Of a stretch of DNA of 64,000 bases, positions 9,184-19,098 are shown piece by piece. The stretch spans positions 1-64,000 of the forward strand of contig JABIRI010000141.1 in the NCBI GenBank assembly GCA_018667915.1, given 5' to 3'. Position 1 is the first letter of the stretch. Each line of letters starts with the position of its first letter. The notes under the pieces are model-generated. The model was not told the origin of the DNA and searched no databases. It saw nothing but the letters and a program-made list of their open reading frames with translations. Source of the stretch: Opitutaceae bacterium. GTDB taxonomy: Bacteria > Verrucomicrobiota > Verrucomicrobiia > Opitutales > Opitutaceae. Made by a program: the position numbers and the translations under genes.

Positions 9184-11550
9184 TTATTCGGTGGCTTTCA
9201 AGGCGCCCACTAAATCGAGCTGGTTTAGTTTACGGCAGGCGATCAACGCGGAGAACGTGGTTGCGAGCGTGATGACCAGTGTGGCGTAGGCGTAGTTTGA
9301 GGCGGAAAGGATGAGCGGCAGTCGCACCGTTTCGGTGTTGATGCTTTGAATCAAAAGCGAAGCCATGCCGGATCCAATCCAGAGGCCGAGGGGCAGGGCG
9401 ATTGCGGCCAATACGACGAGTTCGCCGACCAATACGCTACCCACATCTCCTTGGCTAAAACCCAACACGCGAAGGGTCGCGAGTTCGCGGGCGCGTTCCG
9501 AAAGTGCGATGCGCGCGCTGTTATAGACGATGCCAAATGCGACGACGGTTGCGAAGCTCGAATAGATCACTTGAATCAGTCCAATGCTCTCCGCGGTCGT
9601 CTTGCGGAAACTTTGACGCATGGCGTTTTTGATTACGACGCCGGATGCCTGCGGAGTCGCTTTAAGCTCCTTCAAAAACTCTTCCCACTGACCACCCGCA
9701 ACACTGATGAAGGCGCCCGTGATACGATCGCCTTCACCCAGCAAACGGTTGAGCGCATCCAATTCCATAAACGAAGCGATCCCCGCAAAGTCCTGTGAAA
9801 ATCCTCCGATCGGAACCGTGATCGAACGACGTTTTCCCTGCAGGACATTGATGGTCACGAGATCACCGGGCCGAACCTCCAGCGTTTCGCCAAGCGCTTC
9901 GGAGATAACCAAGCCATTTTGTTTCAGTAGTAGCGGCTTACCGTCCCCACCAATAACGCGGTTGAGGTCAGCATCTTTGACGACCCCGTGCAGCGCCAAT
10001 CGGCGCGAACGATGACCCGCCACCATCTCAATGGGCACCGTGCGAAAGGGCTCCGTTAATACAACTCCCGGTAACTGCGAAAAGTCATGTGCGGCCCGTA
10101 ACGGTCCGGGCTCCACCAAGGAAACGGTTACAGTTTGGCGCTGCACCACGTCCCACTGGAAATCGAGAATGTGGCGAATTCCATCACGGAAAGCATTGGG
10201 TATGATTAGGATACCAGTCGCCATGGCGAGGGCGACTGTGGTGAATATTGCCTGCCATGGTTTGCGTTCCACGTTACGCAAGGCCATGCGCAAGGAAACC
10301 GTCAGCCATTTGGAGAACCCCATGCGTTCTGCCAAGGCAGGACGAAAACTTTCCGGGGGCTCAGGCCGCATCGCCTGCGCGGGTGAGAGTCGCACAACTT
10401 TGCGCACGGCGCCCGCGACCCCGATTAAGGCAGCCGCGGAGCTCGCCACCAGTGCACCGATTATCGCGCCGGAAGCGGGCACAAATTCAAGCCGAGGAAA
10501 ACGGAAAAAAAGGTGATACATATCCACGAGTCTTAGTCCGAAAATGAACCCCCCGAGCGTGCCCAGTCCCGTTCCCACGACCACGATCACCAGAGCAAAT
10601 TTTATGTAGTGCCACGCGATGGTGGCGTTTCTAAAACCGAAGGCCTTGAGGATGGCGATCTGTTCGCGCTGGAGCGCAATTTGTCGGCTCATCACCGAGT
10701 GGGTCATGAACGCGGCGACGCTCAGAAAAACGAGGGGAAACCCGAACGACAGTCCTTCTAAAACCCGGATCTCATCGTCGACCCGAATGTTGGACGGATG
10801 CTCGGAACGACCATATGCGCCGAGGCCACCATAGGGCTTCAGAATCCTATCCACTTCCGCGATGACTTCGGGTTCGGAGGCGCCGGGAGCAAGGGAGAGG
10901 GCGAGGGTATTAAACGCCCCCTCGAGATTAAATGCTTCGGCGAGCTCTTGTTCCCGCATCCAGAATATGCCGAACGTTTTATTGTCGGGCAGCGCGCTAC
11001 CGGGTCGCGCTTCGAAGACGTATTGCGGGGCGAGAACGATACCAGCAACGCGGAGTTCGAGCCGCCGGCCGTTGAGAATCGCCGCAATCGGGTCGCCTGG
11101 ATTTAGTGCGTTGGCATCGGCGAATGCTTCGCTCACCAACACCTCTAAACGACTGGAGCCCTCGAGCAAATTTCCGCGGCGTAAGTAAAGTTGATTGAGT
11201 AGGGTGGGGCGTCGATCGGGCACCGCGTTGATCAGTCCTGAAGCGGGTTCCAGCAACTCCGGTAAGTCTAACGTCACGCTGATCTCGATCCCGGTTTCCA
11301 CGGCCGCAACTCCGGGGATGGCCGCAAGTTTCTCCCGCGCACTCTCTGGCGCGCGTTTCAGGTTAGCGAAGACCTCGGCGAAGTGGTGTTTCTCGTAGTA
11401 GCCGTCGCGGGCATGATTGAGCGAGCGGATCAAGCTGCGCGTCATAATCATCATGGCCAAGCCACACGCCATCACCAGCGCGACCGCGAATGCCTGTGAT
11501 TTAAGCGCCTTGAGGTCCCGTAGTAACTTGAGGTCGAGCAGATCCATCAC
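9184..11550 (-). CDS. ABC transporter permease with two FtsX domains
   Basis: Membrane subunit of a type VII (MacB/LolCDE/DevBCA-like) ABC system. 788 residues with two FtsX-type halves: helix 1 at about 18-40, a long extracytoplasmic domain, three helices around 270-385, then a repeated helix (about 430-450), a second periplasmic domain and three C-terminal helices (about 660-780). It ends in the short tail QLDLVGALKATE. It lies between the ATPase (15-base gap) and the adaptor on one transcript. The duplicated layout means one chain probably supplies what two chains do in LolC/LolE. The start could be either of two adjacent Met codons. Confidence 0.88.
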   Translation of the reverse strand: MMDLLDLKLLRDLKALKSQAFAVALVMACGLAMMIMTRSLIRSLNHARDGYYEKHHFAEVFANLKRAPESAREKLAAIPGVAAVETGIEISVTLDLPELLEPASGLINAVPDRRPTLLNQLYLRRGNLLEGSSRLEVLVSEAFADANALNPGDPIAAILNGRRLELRVAGIVLAPQYVFEARPGSALPDNKTFGIFWMREQELAEAFNLEGAFNTLALSLAPGASEPEVIAEVDRILKPYGGLGAYGRSEHPSNIRVDDEIRVLEGLSFGFPLVFLSVAAFMTHSVMSRQIALQREQIAILKAFGFRNATIAWHYIKFALVIVVVGTGLGTLGGFIFGLRLVDMYHLFFRFPRLEFVPASGAIIGALVASSAAALIGVAGAVRKVVRLSPAQAMRPEPPESFRPALAERMGFSKWLTVSLRMALRNVERKPWQAIFTTVALAMATGILIIPNAFRDGIRHILDFQWDVVQRQTVTVSLVEPGPLRAAHDFSQLPGVVLTEPFRTVPIEMVAGHRSRRLALHGVVKDADLNRVIGGDGKPLLLKQNGLVISEALGETLEVRPGDLVTINVLQGKRRSITVPIGGFSQDFAGIASFMELDALNRLLGEGDRITGAFISVAGGQWEEFLKELKATPQASGVVIKNAMRQSFRKTTAESIGLIQVIYSSFATVVAFGIVYNSARIALSERARELATLRVLGFSQGDVGSVLVGELVVLAAIALPLGLWIGSGMASLLIQSINTETVRLPLILSASNYAYATLVITLATTFSALIACRKLNQLDLVGALKATE

Positions 11551-11565
11551 GTATTCATAAAATGG

Positions 11566-12297
11566 TTACCATGCCAATTCTCCGACCGGGCGCGGCTTCG
11601 CATTCACGCGGGCGAGTTCGAGGCGACCATCGGACATGGTGAACACACGATCGGCCATTTCGGCGAGGATTGCGTTGTGGGTGATGACCACGGTGAGGGT
11701 TCCGATCTCGCGATTGATGCGCTGAATGGCCTCCAGCACGAGCACGCCGGTCTTCACATCCAGCGCACCGGTAGGTTCGTCGCAGAGGAGGAGTTCGGGT
11801 CGCTTGGCGATGGCGCGAGCAATAGCGACGCGTTGCTGTTCGCCGCCGGAAAGTTGGGCCGGAAAATGATTCGCGCGGTTGGTGAGGTCGACGAGTTCCA
11901 GGGCGTCTTCCGGGGACATGGGATCGCGGGAAACTTCCGTGATCAGTCCAATATTCTCCCGAGCGGTGAGGCTGGCGATGAGGTTGTAGAATTGAAAAAC
12001 AAAGCCCACCACATCGCGGCGGTAGGCGGTAAGACCAGGTTCGTCGGCCTTGCTCACATCCCAACCGCGGTAGTGCAGGGATCCCCCGGTGGGATTGTCG
12101 AGCCCACCGATCAGATTCAGCAGGGTCGATTTACCGGACCCCGAAGCGCCCAACAGCACGACCAACTCACCCTTGGGCAAGTCGAGATTGACCCCACGCA
12201 GCGCATGGACGGCGGCGTTTCCACTGCCATAGGTCTTCGCCAAATCTCGTGCGACCACGAGAGGTGAAGCAGGAGAGGAAGAATCTGACGCGACCAT
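11566..12297 (-). CDS. ABC transporter ATP-binding protein (LolD/MacB type)
   Basis: Cytoplasmic ATPase powering the FtsX-type permease encoded next to it. 243 residues: Walker A GASGSGKS (50-57), Q loop [11 protein letters not shown] (about 101-111), ABC signature LSGGEQQR (149-156), Walker [13 protein letters not shown] (169-180) and switch-region VITHN. The IGGLD and DEPTGALD wording is typical of the LolD/MacB ATPase group. First gene of the operon; no regulator is encoded beside it. About 100 bases separate it from the sulfatase gene upstream on the same strand. Confidence 0.93.
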   Translation of the reverse strand: MVASDSSSPASPLVVARDLAKTYGSGNAAVHALRGVNLDLPKGELVVLLGASGSGKSTLLNLIGGLDNPTGGSLHYRGWDVSKADEPGLTAYRRDVVGFVFQFYNLIASLTARENIGLITEVSRDPMSPEDALELVDLTNRANHFPAQLSGGEQQRVAIARAIAKRPELLLCDEPTGALDVKTGVLVLEAIQRINREIGTLTVVITHNAILAEMADRVFTMSDGRLELARVNAKPRPVGELAW

Positions 12298-12397
12298 GAG
12301 ACAACCATTTGACTCGTTTCCGGCCGTTGTCGCAAGTGCCGCGCTTCATTCGGGCCCATTCAATAGCCGATGTGATTAGATGTGGCTTCCTTCCTAC

Positions 12398-13897
12398 TCA
12401 GTAATCGGCTCCGGTTAGGCTTTGGAGGACGGAGAATTGCCAGTGTTGGAGTTTCGTTTTAAGGGCTTCGGTTATTGCCGGGTAGCGGGCCGCGAGGTTG
12501 CGGGTTTCGGTGGGATCGTCGGCCAGTGAAAAGAGTTCGTTGCCTGCGATATTTTCGCCATCAACGACAAGTTTGTAGCCGTCGAAGACCACGGCGCGGG
12601 GGCCTTTGAAGTCGGTGGCGTGAATGGTTAGGTGTTGCTGGTTGCGGAAGGTGCGGGTGTATTTTCCGGCCATCATTTTGATCAGCGGTGTGGTGCCTTC
12701 TTGCAGCTTGGGATCGATGTAGGGTAGCGGATGATTTTCCGCCTCGTTTGAATTGTCGTAGTCCCAGAAAAAGATGGGTTTTTCGCGCGATGGCATGCCG
12801 TGCGTGAGAAGCGGAGCCAAGCTTTCGCCGTCGATGGGACGGTCAGGCAGGGATTGTCCGACGAGGTCGGCGAGCGTGGGTAAAAAGTCGCTGGTGACGG
12901 TGGGCAAACCAGACGTTCGGGGGCGGGTAATTTTTGCGGGCCATTCGACAACTCCGGGAACGCGGATGCCGCCGTCATAAACGCTGCCTTTTAATTCGCG
13001 GAAAGGGTTGGTGGCTCCATCGCCACTGATCGGAACGCCATTGTCTCCACAGTAGAGCACGATGGTATTTTCGCGGAGGCCGGCCGTTTTCAGATGATCG
13101 CGGAGTTTGCCGATTGCGCGGTCCATAGCGGTGATTTCGGCGTAGCGCTCGCGAAGAACATCGCGCAGCGGCCGGGTAGTGGCTTCGCCGGTTTCGATGC
13201 TGGTGAGTTTGACGGATTTCTCGGTATATTCGGTGGGCAAGTCATCGTAGAGCGCGAGATCTTCAGGTAGCCCCATGTAGGGTTCGTGGGGTGAACCAAA
13301 CCAGACGACAGCCATGAAGGGCTGGTCTGATTTTTGGGCCCGACCGATGAAGTTGATCGTTTCATCGATAATCACTTCCGAACCTTCGCCGGGAAATTTT
13401 TGCGGCGCGCCACCGTTGCGCACGAGCACGGGATCGAGTTCGAAAAAATTGTCGTGCGACAACCATTCATCGAACCCCATGGCGCCGGGGCTGGTGGGGG
13501 AACTTTTGTTTACCGGGCCGACATGCCATTTCCCGAAATGACCGGTGCGATAACCGGCTTTCTTCATGATATGTCCGATCGAAATTTCTTCCGGGCGCAT
13601 CGACCAATTGGGAGAAAAAGTGCCGTAACGGTTGGGGTGGCGTCCGGTCAAAAAACTGCCCCGGGTAGGTGAGCAGGAGGGGTGTCCCGAATAGAATCGA
13701 TCGAGGCGCAATCCGGTCGCGGCCATTTCGTCGAGGACGGGCGTGTGCAGGTGAGGATGGCCGTTGTAGGCGACCTCATCCCAACCGTGGTCATCTCCCA
13801 TCATCAGAATGATGTTCGGTTGATCCGCGGCAATGGCGGCGGCTTGAGCCGTGATGAAAACGAGGAGGAAAGAGCAGGTCTTAGATACGGAGATCAT
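12398..13897 (-). CDS. Secreted arylsulfatase-family sulfatase
   Basis: Hydrolyses sulfate esters, probably on a sulfated glycan, in the periplasm or outside. 499 residues with a signal peptide (about 1-23, cleavage near AIAADQ). The metal-binding MGDDHG is at 33-38. The sulfatase signature CSPTRG has Cys75 as the residue converted to formylglycine. Metal ligands also lie in the YCGDNG region. Sulfatases of this length are abundant in marine Verrucomicrobiota and Planctomycetota. It sits 24 bases after the SDR gene on the same strand. No formylglycine-generating enzyme is in the window. Exact substrate not predictable. Confidence 0.9.
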   Translation of the reverse strand: MISVSKTCSFLLVFITAQAAAIAADQPNIILMMGDDHGWDEVAYNGHPHLHTPVLDEMAATGLRLDRFYSGHPSCSPTRGSFLTGRHPNRYGTFSPNWSMRPEEISIGHIMKKAGYRTGHFGKWHVGPVNKSSPTSPGAMGFDEWLSHDNFFELDPVLVRNGGAPQKFPGEGSEVIIDETINFIGRAQKSDQPFMAVVWFGSPHEPYMGLPEDLALYDDLPTEYTEKSVKLTSIETGEATTRPLRDVLRERYAEITAMDRAIGKLRDHLKTAGLRENTIVLYCGDNGVPISGDGATNPFRELKGSVYDGGIRVPGVVEWPAKITRPRTSGLPTVTSDFLPTLADLVGQSLPDRPIDGESLAPLLTHGMPSREKPIFFWDYDNSNEAENHPLPYIDPKLQEGTTPLIKMMAGKYTRTFRNQQHLTIHATDFKGPRAVVFDGYKLVVDGENIAGNELFSLADDPTETRNLAARYPAITEALKTKLQHWQFSVLQSLTGADY

Positions 13898-13921
13898 GGG
13901 GGGGAGTTGGGGAGACGTCTT

Positions 13922-14695
13922 TTACGCGTGCATCACCTGGCCGCCGTCGATGTTGATGGTCTGACCGGTGATGTTGCGGGCGTGTTCGGATGCGAGGTAG
14001 GTGGCCATGGTGGCAAATTCAGCGGGCGTCTGCCAGCGACCAAGCGGAGAAGTTTTTTTGATTTTTGCTTCGGCCCAAGTGACGTAATCCTGCTGTTGCT
14101 CGGCCGGCAGATTGGCTTGGCCAGCGGCCCACACCGATTCGTTGAGCTCGGTCTGCACCATGCCGGGGGAAAGCGCGTTGGCCCGCACGTGAAACGGCGC
14201 GCAGTCTTTCGCAACGACCTGCATGAAGTTGATCAATCCCGCCTTGGCCGCGCTGTAGGGGGGGTCGGTTGGCGAGCCCATTTGGCCTGCGACTGAAACC
14301 AGAAAGAGCAGTGACCCCCGACCCCTTTTGGTGAGGTGGGGCGCGAAGGCGTGAGCCACATTGACCGCTCCCATCAAATTTACTTCAAGGGCGTGTTTCC
14401 AATCGCGCGGATCGAGGTTCCAAAACGGAAAACCAAATTTTCCCGATCCAACTCCCACCGAAAATACGACATGATCGGTTTCGGGGCGGGCGGCGGCGAA
14501 GGCGTTTACCTGTTCGAACGAAGTCACGTCGCCTACGGAGTTATCGCCGGTGGTCGGAAGTGGCGGTGCGTCCGGGGACTGATCGAATCCGGCAACGCTA
14601 CATCCTTCGGTTTCGAACTGATCCGCAATCGCTCGGCCGATTCCCTGCGCCGCGCCAAAGACCACAATGTTCTGACCGGTCAGATTTAAGTCCAT
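13922..14695 (-). CDS. SDR-family NAD(P)-dependent oxidoreductase
   Basis: Short-chain dehydrogenase/reductase, cytoplasmic. 257 residues: cofactor-binding GAAQGIG (14-20), acidic residue after strand 2 (FDQS, about 37-40) favouring NAD(H), the catalytic triad with S134, Y147 and K151 (YSAAK), and the C-terminal NITGQTINIDGGQVMHA end typical of classical SDRs. It lies directly upstream of the sulfatase in the same direction, consistent with a role in sugar or alcohol oxidation after desulfation. That link is an inference from position. Confidence 0.88.
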   Translation of the reverse strand: MDLNLTGQNIVVFGAAQGIGRAIADQFETEGCSVAGFDQSPDAPPLPTTGDNSVGDVTSFEQVNAFAAARPETDHVVFSVGVGSGKFGFPFWNLDPRDWKHALEVNLMGAVNVAHAFAPHLTKRGRGSLLFLVSVAGQMGSPTDPPYSAAKAGLINFMQVVAKDCAPFHVRANALSPGMVQTELNESVWAAGQANLPAEQQQDYVTWAEAKIKKTSPLGRWQTPAEFATMATYLASEHARNITGQTINIDGGQVMHA

Positions 14696-14710
14696 GAGCG
14701 GGTGGGCGGG

Positions 14711-15553
14711 TCAGGAACCGGGAGGAGCCTGTGGGGAGGGAGTGGTTTCCTCGACCGATTCGATCGGTGGAGGCGTGGGCTTGGGGATCGAAATTTTGGG
14801 GATACCGAAGCTGGGCTTGGGGGCCGTTGGTTTGAAGCTCGGCATCGCCGGGGTCGTTACGCGGGGTTTGATCGTGGGGGAAGCGGGAGCGGCGATGGTC
14901 GGAGCCAAGTCGGGTTCGTCTTCGAGTGCGTTGGTGCCGCGGGCGATTTCGGTTTTGATTCCACGGAGTCGCTTCTCGGCGCGGTCGATCCGGTCGGGGT
15001 AGCGTTTGAGACGTTGCTTCACCTGGTCGATGGATCCGGGATCCGTGCCGCGTTCGGCGGCCAATAAGAGCCAGGCGAGGCCTTCGACATAGTCGCGGCG
15101 CATCCCGCGGCCGCTTACCAGCATGGCGCCTACATTATAGGTGGCTTCGGGGGATCCGAGATAGGCGGCGCGTTGGTAATACTCGAAGGCGAGTTTGTGA
15201 TTCACGGTCTGGCCGAGCAGGCCTTCGTGATAGGACTTACCGATTCGGAAAACAGCTTCGGGGTGGTCGTTGAGGGCCGCCTTTTGGTAGTAGATGAAGG
15301 CCTTGGCCTTATCCTGCTCAACTTGATCGCCGACTTCGAGCAGTTGGGCGTATTGGAAGCAGGCGAGGGGGTTGCCCTCCTCGGCGGCTTTGACGAGCTG
15401 CTTGGTGGTTTTCCGTGTGGGACCGCTTTCGTCGATACCGACGAAGACGGGCGGGGCCATGATCACTTTCTCCGCTGCTTGGGAAGAGGCGACGTTGAGT
15501 GCGAGACAACCGCCCAAGCAGAGGGTCACCCAGTAGGGTGACTTTGAATACAA
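14711..15553 (-). CDS. Secreted Sel1-repeat (TPR-like) protein
   Basis: About 280 residues: hydrophobic signal segment (YWVTLCLGGCLALNVASSQA), three to four Sel1-type repeats (ACFQYAQLLEVGDQV, AVFRIGKSYHEGLLG, ATYNVGAMLVSGRGM), then a charged helix and a Pro/Thr/Ser-rich C-terminal half without predicted fold. Sel1 repeats mediate protein-protein contacts; no enzymatic role is evident. The track start at 15592 lies inside recA and gives an odd [10 protein letters not shown] prefix. A TTG at 15553, just after the recA TAG and preceded by an AGAGG, gives a clean signal peptide and is preferred. Probably co-transcribed with recA. Confidence 0.75.
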   Translation of the reverse strand: MYSKSPYWVTLCLGGCLALNVASSQAAEKVIMAPPVFVGIDESGPTRKTTKQLVKAAEEGNPLACFQYAQLLEVGDQVEQDKAKAFIYYQKAALNDHPEAVFRIGKSYHEGLLGQTVNHKLAFEYYQRAAYLGSPEATYNVGAMLVSGRGMRRDYVEGLAWLLLAAERGTDPGSIDQVKQRLKRYPDRIDRAEKRLRGIKTEIARGTNALEDEPDLAPTIAAPASPTIKPRVTTPAMPSFKPTAPKPSFGIPKISIPKPTPPPIESVEETTPSPQAPPGS

Positions 15554-15560
15554 GAAGCCT

Positions 15561-16652
15561 CTAGGCCTTGGCTTTGGTTTTAGCGGCATCATTTTTGGTC
15601 GCTTCGGCTTTCTCGGCGGTGCCGCTTACCGCGGCATATACCTTGTCCATGATTTCCGTGCCGAGTTTCGGGTCATCGCGGATAGCTGCTTTAGCGGCGT
15701 CGCGGCCTTGGCCAATGAGGTCGCCTTTGTAGGAAATCCAGGCGCCGCGTTTTTCGAGGACCTTATGCTCGAGGCCGAGATCGATGACGGAGCCACTGGC
15801 GGAGATGCCCTCGTTATACATGATGTCGAATTCGCACTCGGTGAAGGGTGGGGCGACTTTGTTTTTAACGATCTTCAGCTTGGTGCGGTTACCGATGACA
15901 GTGCCATCGGGCTGCTTGATTTGCTCGCGGCGGCGGATGTCGATGCGCACGGAACAGAAGAACTTGAGGGCGCGACCACCGGGGGTGGTTTCAGGGCTGC
16001 CGAACATGACGCCGATCTTTTCACGAATCTGATTGGTGAAGATACAGATACACTTGGTTTTACTCACCACGGCGGTGAGACGACGCATGGCTTGTGACAT
16101 GAGGCGGGCCTGGGAGCCGACGGTGGCGTCGCCCATCTGGCCGTCGAGTTCGTGTTTGGAAACGAGGGCTGCGACCGAGTCGATGATGATGACGTCGATG
16201 GCGTTGGAGCGGATGAGGGTCTCGGTGATGTTGAGTGCGTCTTCACCGGAGTCGGGCTGAGAAACGAGCAGGTCGTCGAGGTTAACGCCGACGGTTCGGG
16301 CGTATTTCGGATCGAGGGCATGTTCAACGTCGACGAAAGCGGCGAGGCCGCCGTTGCGTTGCGCTTCGGCGATGACACTCAAACAGAAAGTGGTCTTACC
16401 CGAGGACTCTGGACCGTAAATTTCCACGATGCGGCCGCGGGGCAATCCCCCGACGCCGAGTGCGAGATCGATGGCGAGCGAGCCGGTCGAGATGGTCTCG
16501 ACTTTCATCTTGGTGTTGTCGCCCAAGCGCATGATTGAACCCTCGCCGAATTGTTTGGTGATGGCGCTGATGGCGAGGTCGACATTCTTGCGGGCGGCGA
16601 GCTCGTTGGTGGGTGCGGGTGCGGTGGTTTTTGCGACGGTGGATCTGGCCAT
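15561..16652 (-). CDS. recA: Recombinase RecA
   Basis: ATP-dependent strand-exchange protein and LexA co-protease. With the start at [10 protein letters not shown] (16652) it has 363 residues; the track start 24 codons upstream is a GTG with no family support. Walker A GPESSGKT (80-87), the [12 protein letters not shown] segment, Walker [11 protein letters not shown], loop L1/L2 region ([26 protein letters not shown]) and a Lys/Ala-rich acidic-free tail (KTKAKA). No recognisable SOS box was found upstream, though LexA motifs vary in this phylum. The Sel1-repeat gene follows immediately. Confidence 0.97.
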   Translation of the reverse strand: MARSTVAKTTAPAPTNELAARKNVDLAISAITKQFGEGSIMRLGDNTKMKVETISTGSLAIDLALGVGGLPRGRIVEIYGPESSGKTTFCLSVIAEAQRNGGLAAFVDVEHALDPKYARTVGVNLDDLLVSQPDSGEDALNITETLIRSNAIDVIIIDSVAALVSKHELDGQMGDATVGSQARLMSQAMRRLTAVVSKTKCICIFTNQIREKIGVMFGSPETTPGGRALKFFCSVRIDIRRREQIKQPDGTVIGNRTKLKIVKNKVAPPFTECEFDIMYNEGISASGSVIDLGLEHKVLEKRGAWISYKGDLIGQGRDAAKAAIRDDPKLGTEIMDKVYAAVSGTAEKAEATKNDAAKTKAKA

Positions 16653-16772
16653 GGATGAAGAGAGGGTTGGGTAGTGGGTGGGTTTTAAGTTAGAAAACCT
16701 CGACGGTGATCCGTTGAGCTCCACCGCGCAAGCGCGGACCCTAAATTGAGGCGCAGAAATACGAGCAGGCCC

Positions 16773-16806
16773 AAAAAACCCCGAGACTCAGGGTTGCGGG
16801 GTTTCG
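16773..16806 (-). terminator. Rho-independent terminator of the dioxygenase gene
   Basis: On the minus strand an 8-base stem aaaccccg / cggggttt with a 13-base loop is followed at once by further T residues (six T in total). It starts about 17 bases past the stop of the PhyH-family gene and separates it from recA. Confidence 0.75.
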
Positions 16807-16822
16807 TTGAGAAAGGGGAGCG

Positions 16823-17698
16823 TTAGCAGCTCACGTTTTTGCCTTCGCTACCGAAGGCGGCCAGACGCACTTCCGGCGGGGACTTATGGATGTCGTCCGG
16901 GGCGTAATGGAACTGTAGGGCGCGGCGACGTTTGGGGGAATTGTTGTGAGGCGTGCCGTGGGGAAGCTTGCCATCGAAGATCAACATGCCGCCGCTGGGC
17001 AATGGAGCGGCGACGGACTTTGTGCCCATCACAGTGGTGTCGCAGAGCTGCCAGTCGCGCCGTTGAAAATGAATAATCGGTTCGTGGTGGCGGCCGGGCA
17101 GGATCTGCATGCAGCCGTTGTCGATGTTGGCATCATCCAGGGCGATCCACGTGCCGATAACGGGTGTATCGAGCGGGTAGTCGAAGTAGGCGTGGTCTTG
17201 GTGCCACGGTTTTTCGCGGCCGATCAGCGGGGGCTTGAGCAAGGCCATATCCTGAAACATTTCGGGAGTGCGATCGTGGAGGAGCATTTTGACGACTCGC
17301 AGCATCTCGGGGTGTTGTGAAATCGCGCGGAGGCGCGGCTCGTGGCTTTCGAAGACGCCCAACTTACGCACGCAGTCCATGCGCTCTTCTGGTCCCAGTT
17401 CTTCCAGTCGATCTTGCGCGACCGCTTCGAAGACGAGGTCTTCGAAACCAGGATGCTCACCCATCAAGAGGGACACGATGCCGTCGATCGCGGCCTTCAC
17501 CTCCGCCGGGGAGAAGGCTTGGCGGATGGAGAGGTAGCCCTGTTCGCGATAGAACGCGACTTGGTCCGGGCCAATGTCGGCGAGCGTTTCGACCTGCGAG
17601 GCTTCCGAGGTGGGCTGGTAGAGGTCGGGATCGTGAAGTTCGGCGCCGAGATCGAAGCGAAGACCGCCAACTTTGGTTTCTACGGGTGTGCTGCTCAT
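16823..17698 (-). CDS. Phytanoyl-CoA dioxygenase (PhyH) family protein
   Basis: Fe(II)/2-oxoglutarate-dependent oxygenase of the PhyH family. 291 residues from MSSTPVETKV (the track start is 28 codons further up and weaker). Iron ligands are visible as H166-x-D168 (HQDHAYFDYP) and distal H247 in GKLPHGTPHNNS; the 2-oxoglutarate-contacting arginine is likely in KRRRALQFHY. The double-stranded beta-helix core spans about 140-270. Many planctomycete/verrucomicrobial PhyH proteins of this type act on unknown small molecules. A divergent AraC regulator starts 163 bases away and probably controls it. It has its own terminator. Confidence 0.87.
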   Translation of the reverse strand: MSSTPVETKVGGLRFDLGAELHDPDLYQPTSEASQVETLADIGPDQVAFYREQGYLSIRQAFSPAEVKAAIDGIVSLLMGEHPGFEDLVFEAVAQDRLEELGPEERMDCVRKLGVFESHEPRLRAISQHPEMLRVVKMLLHDRTPEMFQDMALLKPPLIGREKPWHQDHAYFDYPLDTPVIGTWIALDDANIDNGCMQILPGRHHEPIIHFQRRDWQLCDTTVMGTKSVAAPLPSGGMLIFDGKLPHGTPHNNSPKRRRALQFHYAPDDIHKSPPEVRLAAFGSEGKNVSC

Positions 17699-17861
17699 GG
17701 GAATGGTGTCGAGGGTGTGAAGGAGAAGAGCGGGGTGAGCGTGACGTCGGCGGGTCGATTTGATCAACGGCCACGCACCCAAAAGGGGAGGATGGCAACC
17801 ATAGCCTGATTTTCAGCAATGTGAATGGACGTGTCGGGTAAAAACATGCACTAATCCGATA

Positions 17862-18704
17862 TTGATGAGCAAAAAACGGGTTAATAGCGTAGTCTTATCC
17901 GATATCATGGGGCGGGTTCGCTGTGAACCGGGCTGGCGGTTGGAGGCGGGTTGGTCGGCCGGGTTGGTTGATTTTGACCTGTGGTTGGTGTGGTCGGGGC
18001 GCGGGAAAATGCGCCTGTCGGACCGGGAGATCGATTTACACCCCGGAACCTGTGTGTGGATGCGTCCGGGGCGGCGCTACGAGGCTTGGCAGAATCCCAA
18101 CGACCGTCTGGGGGTGAGTTTTGCCCATTTCACGATGGAAGGATCCGCCGATATCGAACCGCCGTTCGAAGTGGCGGAGGTGCGGTCTCTTGAGTTTGCG
18201 CAAGCGGCGATGAGTGAAGTCGTGCGTCTCGGTCCTGGGGAGCCCAAACTCGCCGCGAACGTGTTGGGAGGGCTATTGGCGGTGTTGGCCCACGATGAGC
18301 AAGAATTGGCAACGCGTTTAAATACTCCGGGAGGGCATCCTCGTTCGCGACACGATGCGGCCATGGAAGTGCTGGCGGCTCGGATCGTGGAAGAACCGGG
18401 CCGTCAATGGCGAATCCAGGAACTCGCGCAAGCGCAAGGGATTGCGGTCGATTATTTTTCGCGCCTGTTTCGGGACGTGATGGGTGAGCGCCCTCAGTCT
18501 TACATCCTACGCAATCGCATGGCGCGCGCGCAGCACCTTCTCCGGGAAACCCACCTCTCAGTAGGCGAGATCAGCCACGTGCTGGGCTTCCGTGATTCGT
18601 TCTACTTTTCACGGCAATTTCGGACCTTTTATGGCGCGCCGCCCTCGATCTATCGGCGGCGGCGGTTTGCGATTCCAACCGCGCGAGATGAAAGTTCAGC
18701 TTGA
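17862..18704 (+). CDS. AraC-family transcriptional regulator
   Basis: 280 residues: N-terminal cupin-like sensor half (about 15-130, with LHPGTCVWMRPGRRYEAW matching the AraC ligand-binding barrel) and C-terminal double HTH domain (about 172-270; IQELAQAQGIAVDYFSRLFRDVMGERPQSYI and VGEISHVLGFRDSFYFSRQFRTFYGAPPS). It is divergent from the PhyH dioxygenase across a 163-base gap, a pairing that usually reflects local control by a sugar or small-molecule signal. The gap holds the sequence atccgatattgat and, inside the gene start, atccgatatcat, which could be half-sites. Confidence 0.9.
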   Translation: MMSKKRVNSVVLSDIMGRVRCEPGWRLEAGWSAGLVDFDLWLVWSGRGKMRLSDREIDLHPGTCVWMRPGRRYEAWQNPNDRLGVSFAHFTMEGSADIEPPFEVAEVRSLEFAQAAMSEVVRLGPGEPKLAANVLGGLLAVLAHDEQELATRLNTPGGHPRSRHDAAMEVLAARIVEEPGRQWRIQELAQAQGIAVDYFSRLFRDVMGERPQSYILRNRMARAQHLLRETHLSVGEISHVLGFRDSFYFSRQFRTFYGAPPSIYRRRRFAIPTARDESSA

Positions 18705-18762
18705 ATCAGCATATTCCGGTCGCGTAATATGGTGCCCTTTTGTCGATAAATTCTGTAAAGCC

Positions 18763-19098
18763 ATGACTATCAAAGCATATCTGAAACCACAGTGTGGTTG
18801 GTCCAACGGCGTTCGCGCTATCATGTCCAAACATGGCCTCGAATATGAGGACATCGACATCATCAATAACCGCGATAATTACGCCGAAATGGTGCAGAAA
18901 TCCGGACAACCCCTGTCTCCTTGCGTCGAAATCGACGGAGTCATGTTGGCCGATGTATCCGGTGAAGAAGTGGAGAACTACATGCTCTCCAACGAGTTGA
19001 TCAAGCCAAACGAAGCTACGACGGATGTAGCGACGGACGCAGGCTGCTCCGATGAGGAGCACGCTAAGATGGCTTCCGACACGATTCGCTTCTTTTAA
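18763..19098 (+). CDS. Monothiol glutaredoxin-like protein
   Basis: 111 residues from MTIKAYLKPQ. The thioredoxin-fold start leads to the redox site CGWS (C11), close to the CGFS of monothiol glutaredoxins. The usual fold landmarks continue with YEDIDIINN and the cis-proline region SPCVEIDGVMLADVSGEEVENYML, where SPC replaces the common TVPQIF. The C-terminal tail CSDEEHAKMASDTIRFF contains another Cys. The track ORF begins 57 codons earlier inside araC, and that prefix has no support. It could serve in Fe-S delivery or deglutathionylation; its position before gltB, an Fe-S enzyme, is suggestive only. Confidence 0.75.
   Translation: MTIKAYLKPQCGWSNGVRAIMSKHGLEYEDIDIINNRDNYAEMVQKSGQPLSPCVEIDGVMLADVSGEEVENYMLSNELIKPNEATTDVATDAGCSDEEHAKMASDTIRFF

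Noticed and set aside
14694-15067. Gly-rich plus-strand ORFs opposite the Sel1-repeat gene
   Set aside because: They mirror the Pro/Thr-rich C-terminal region of the real gene and have no independent support.
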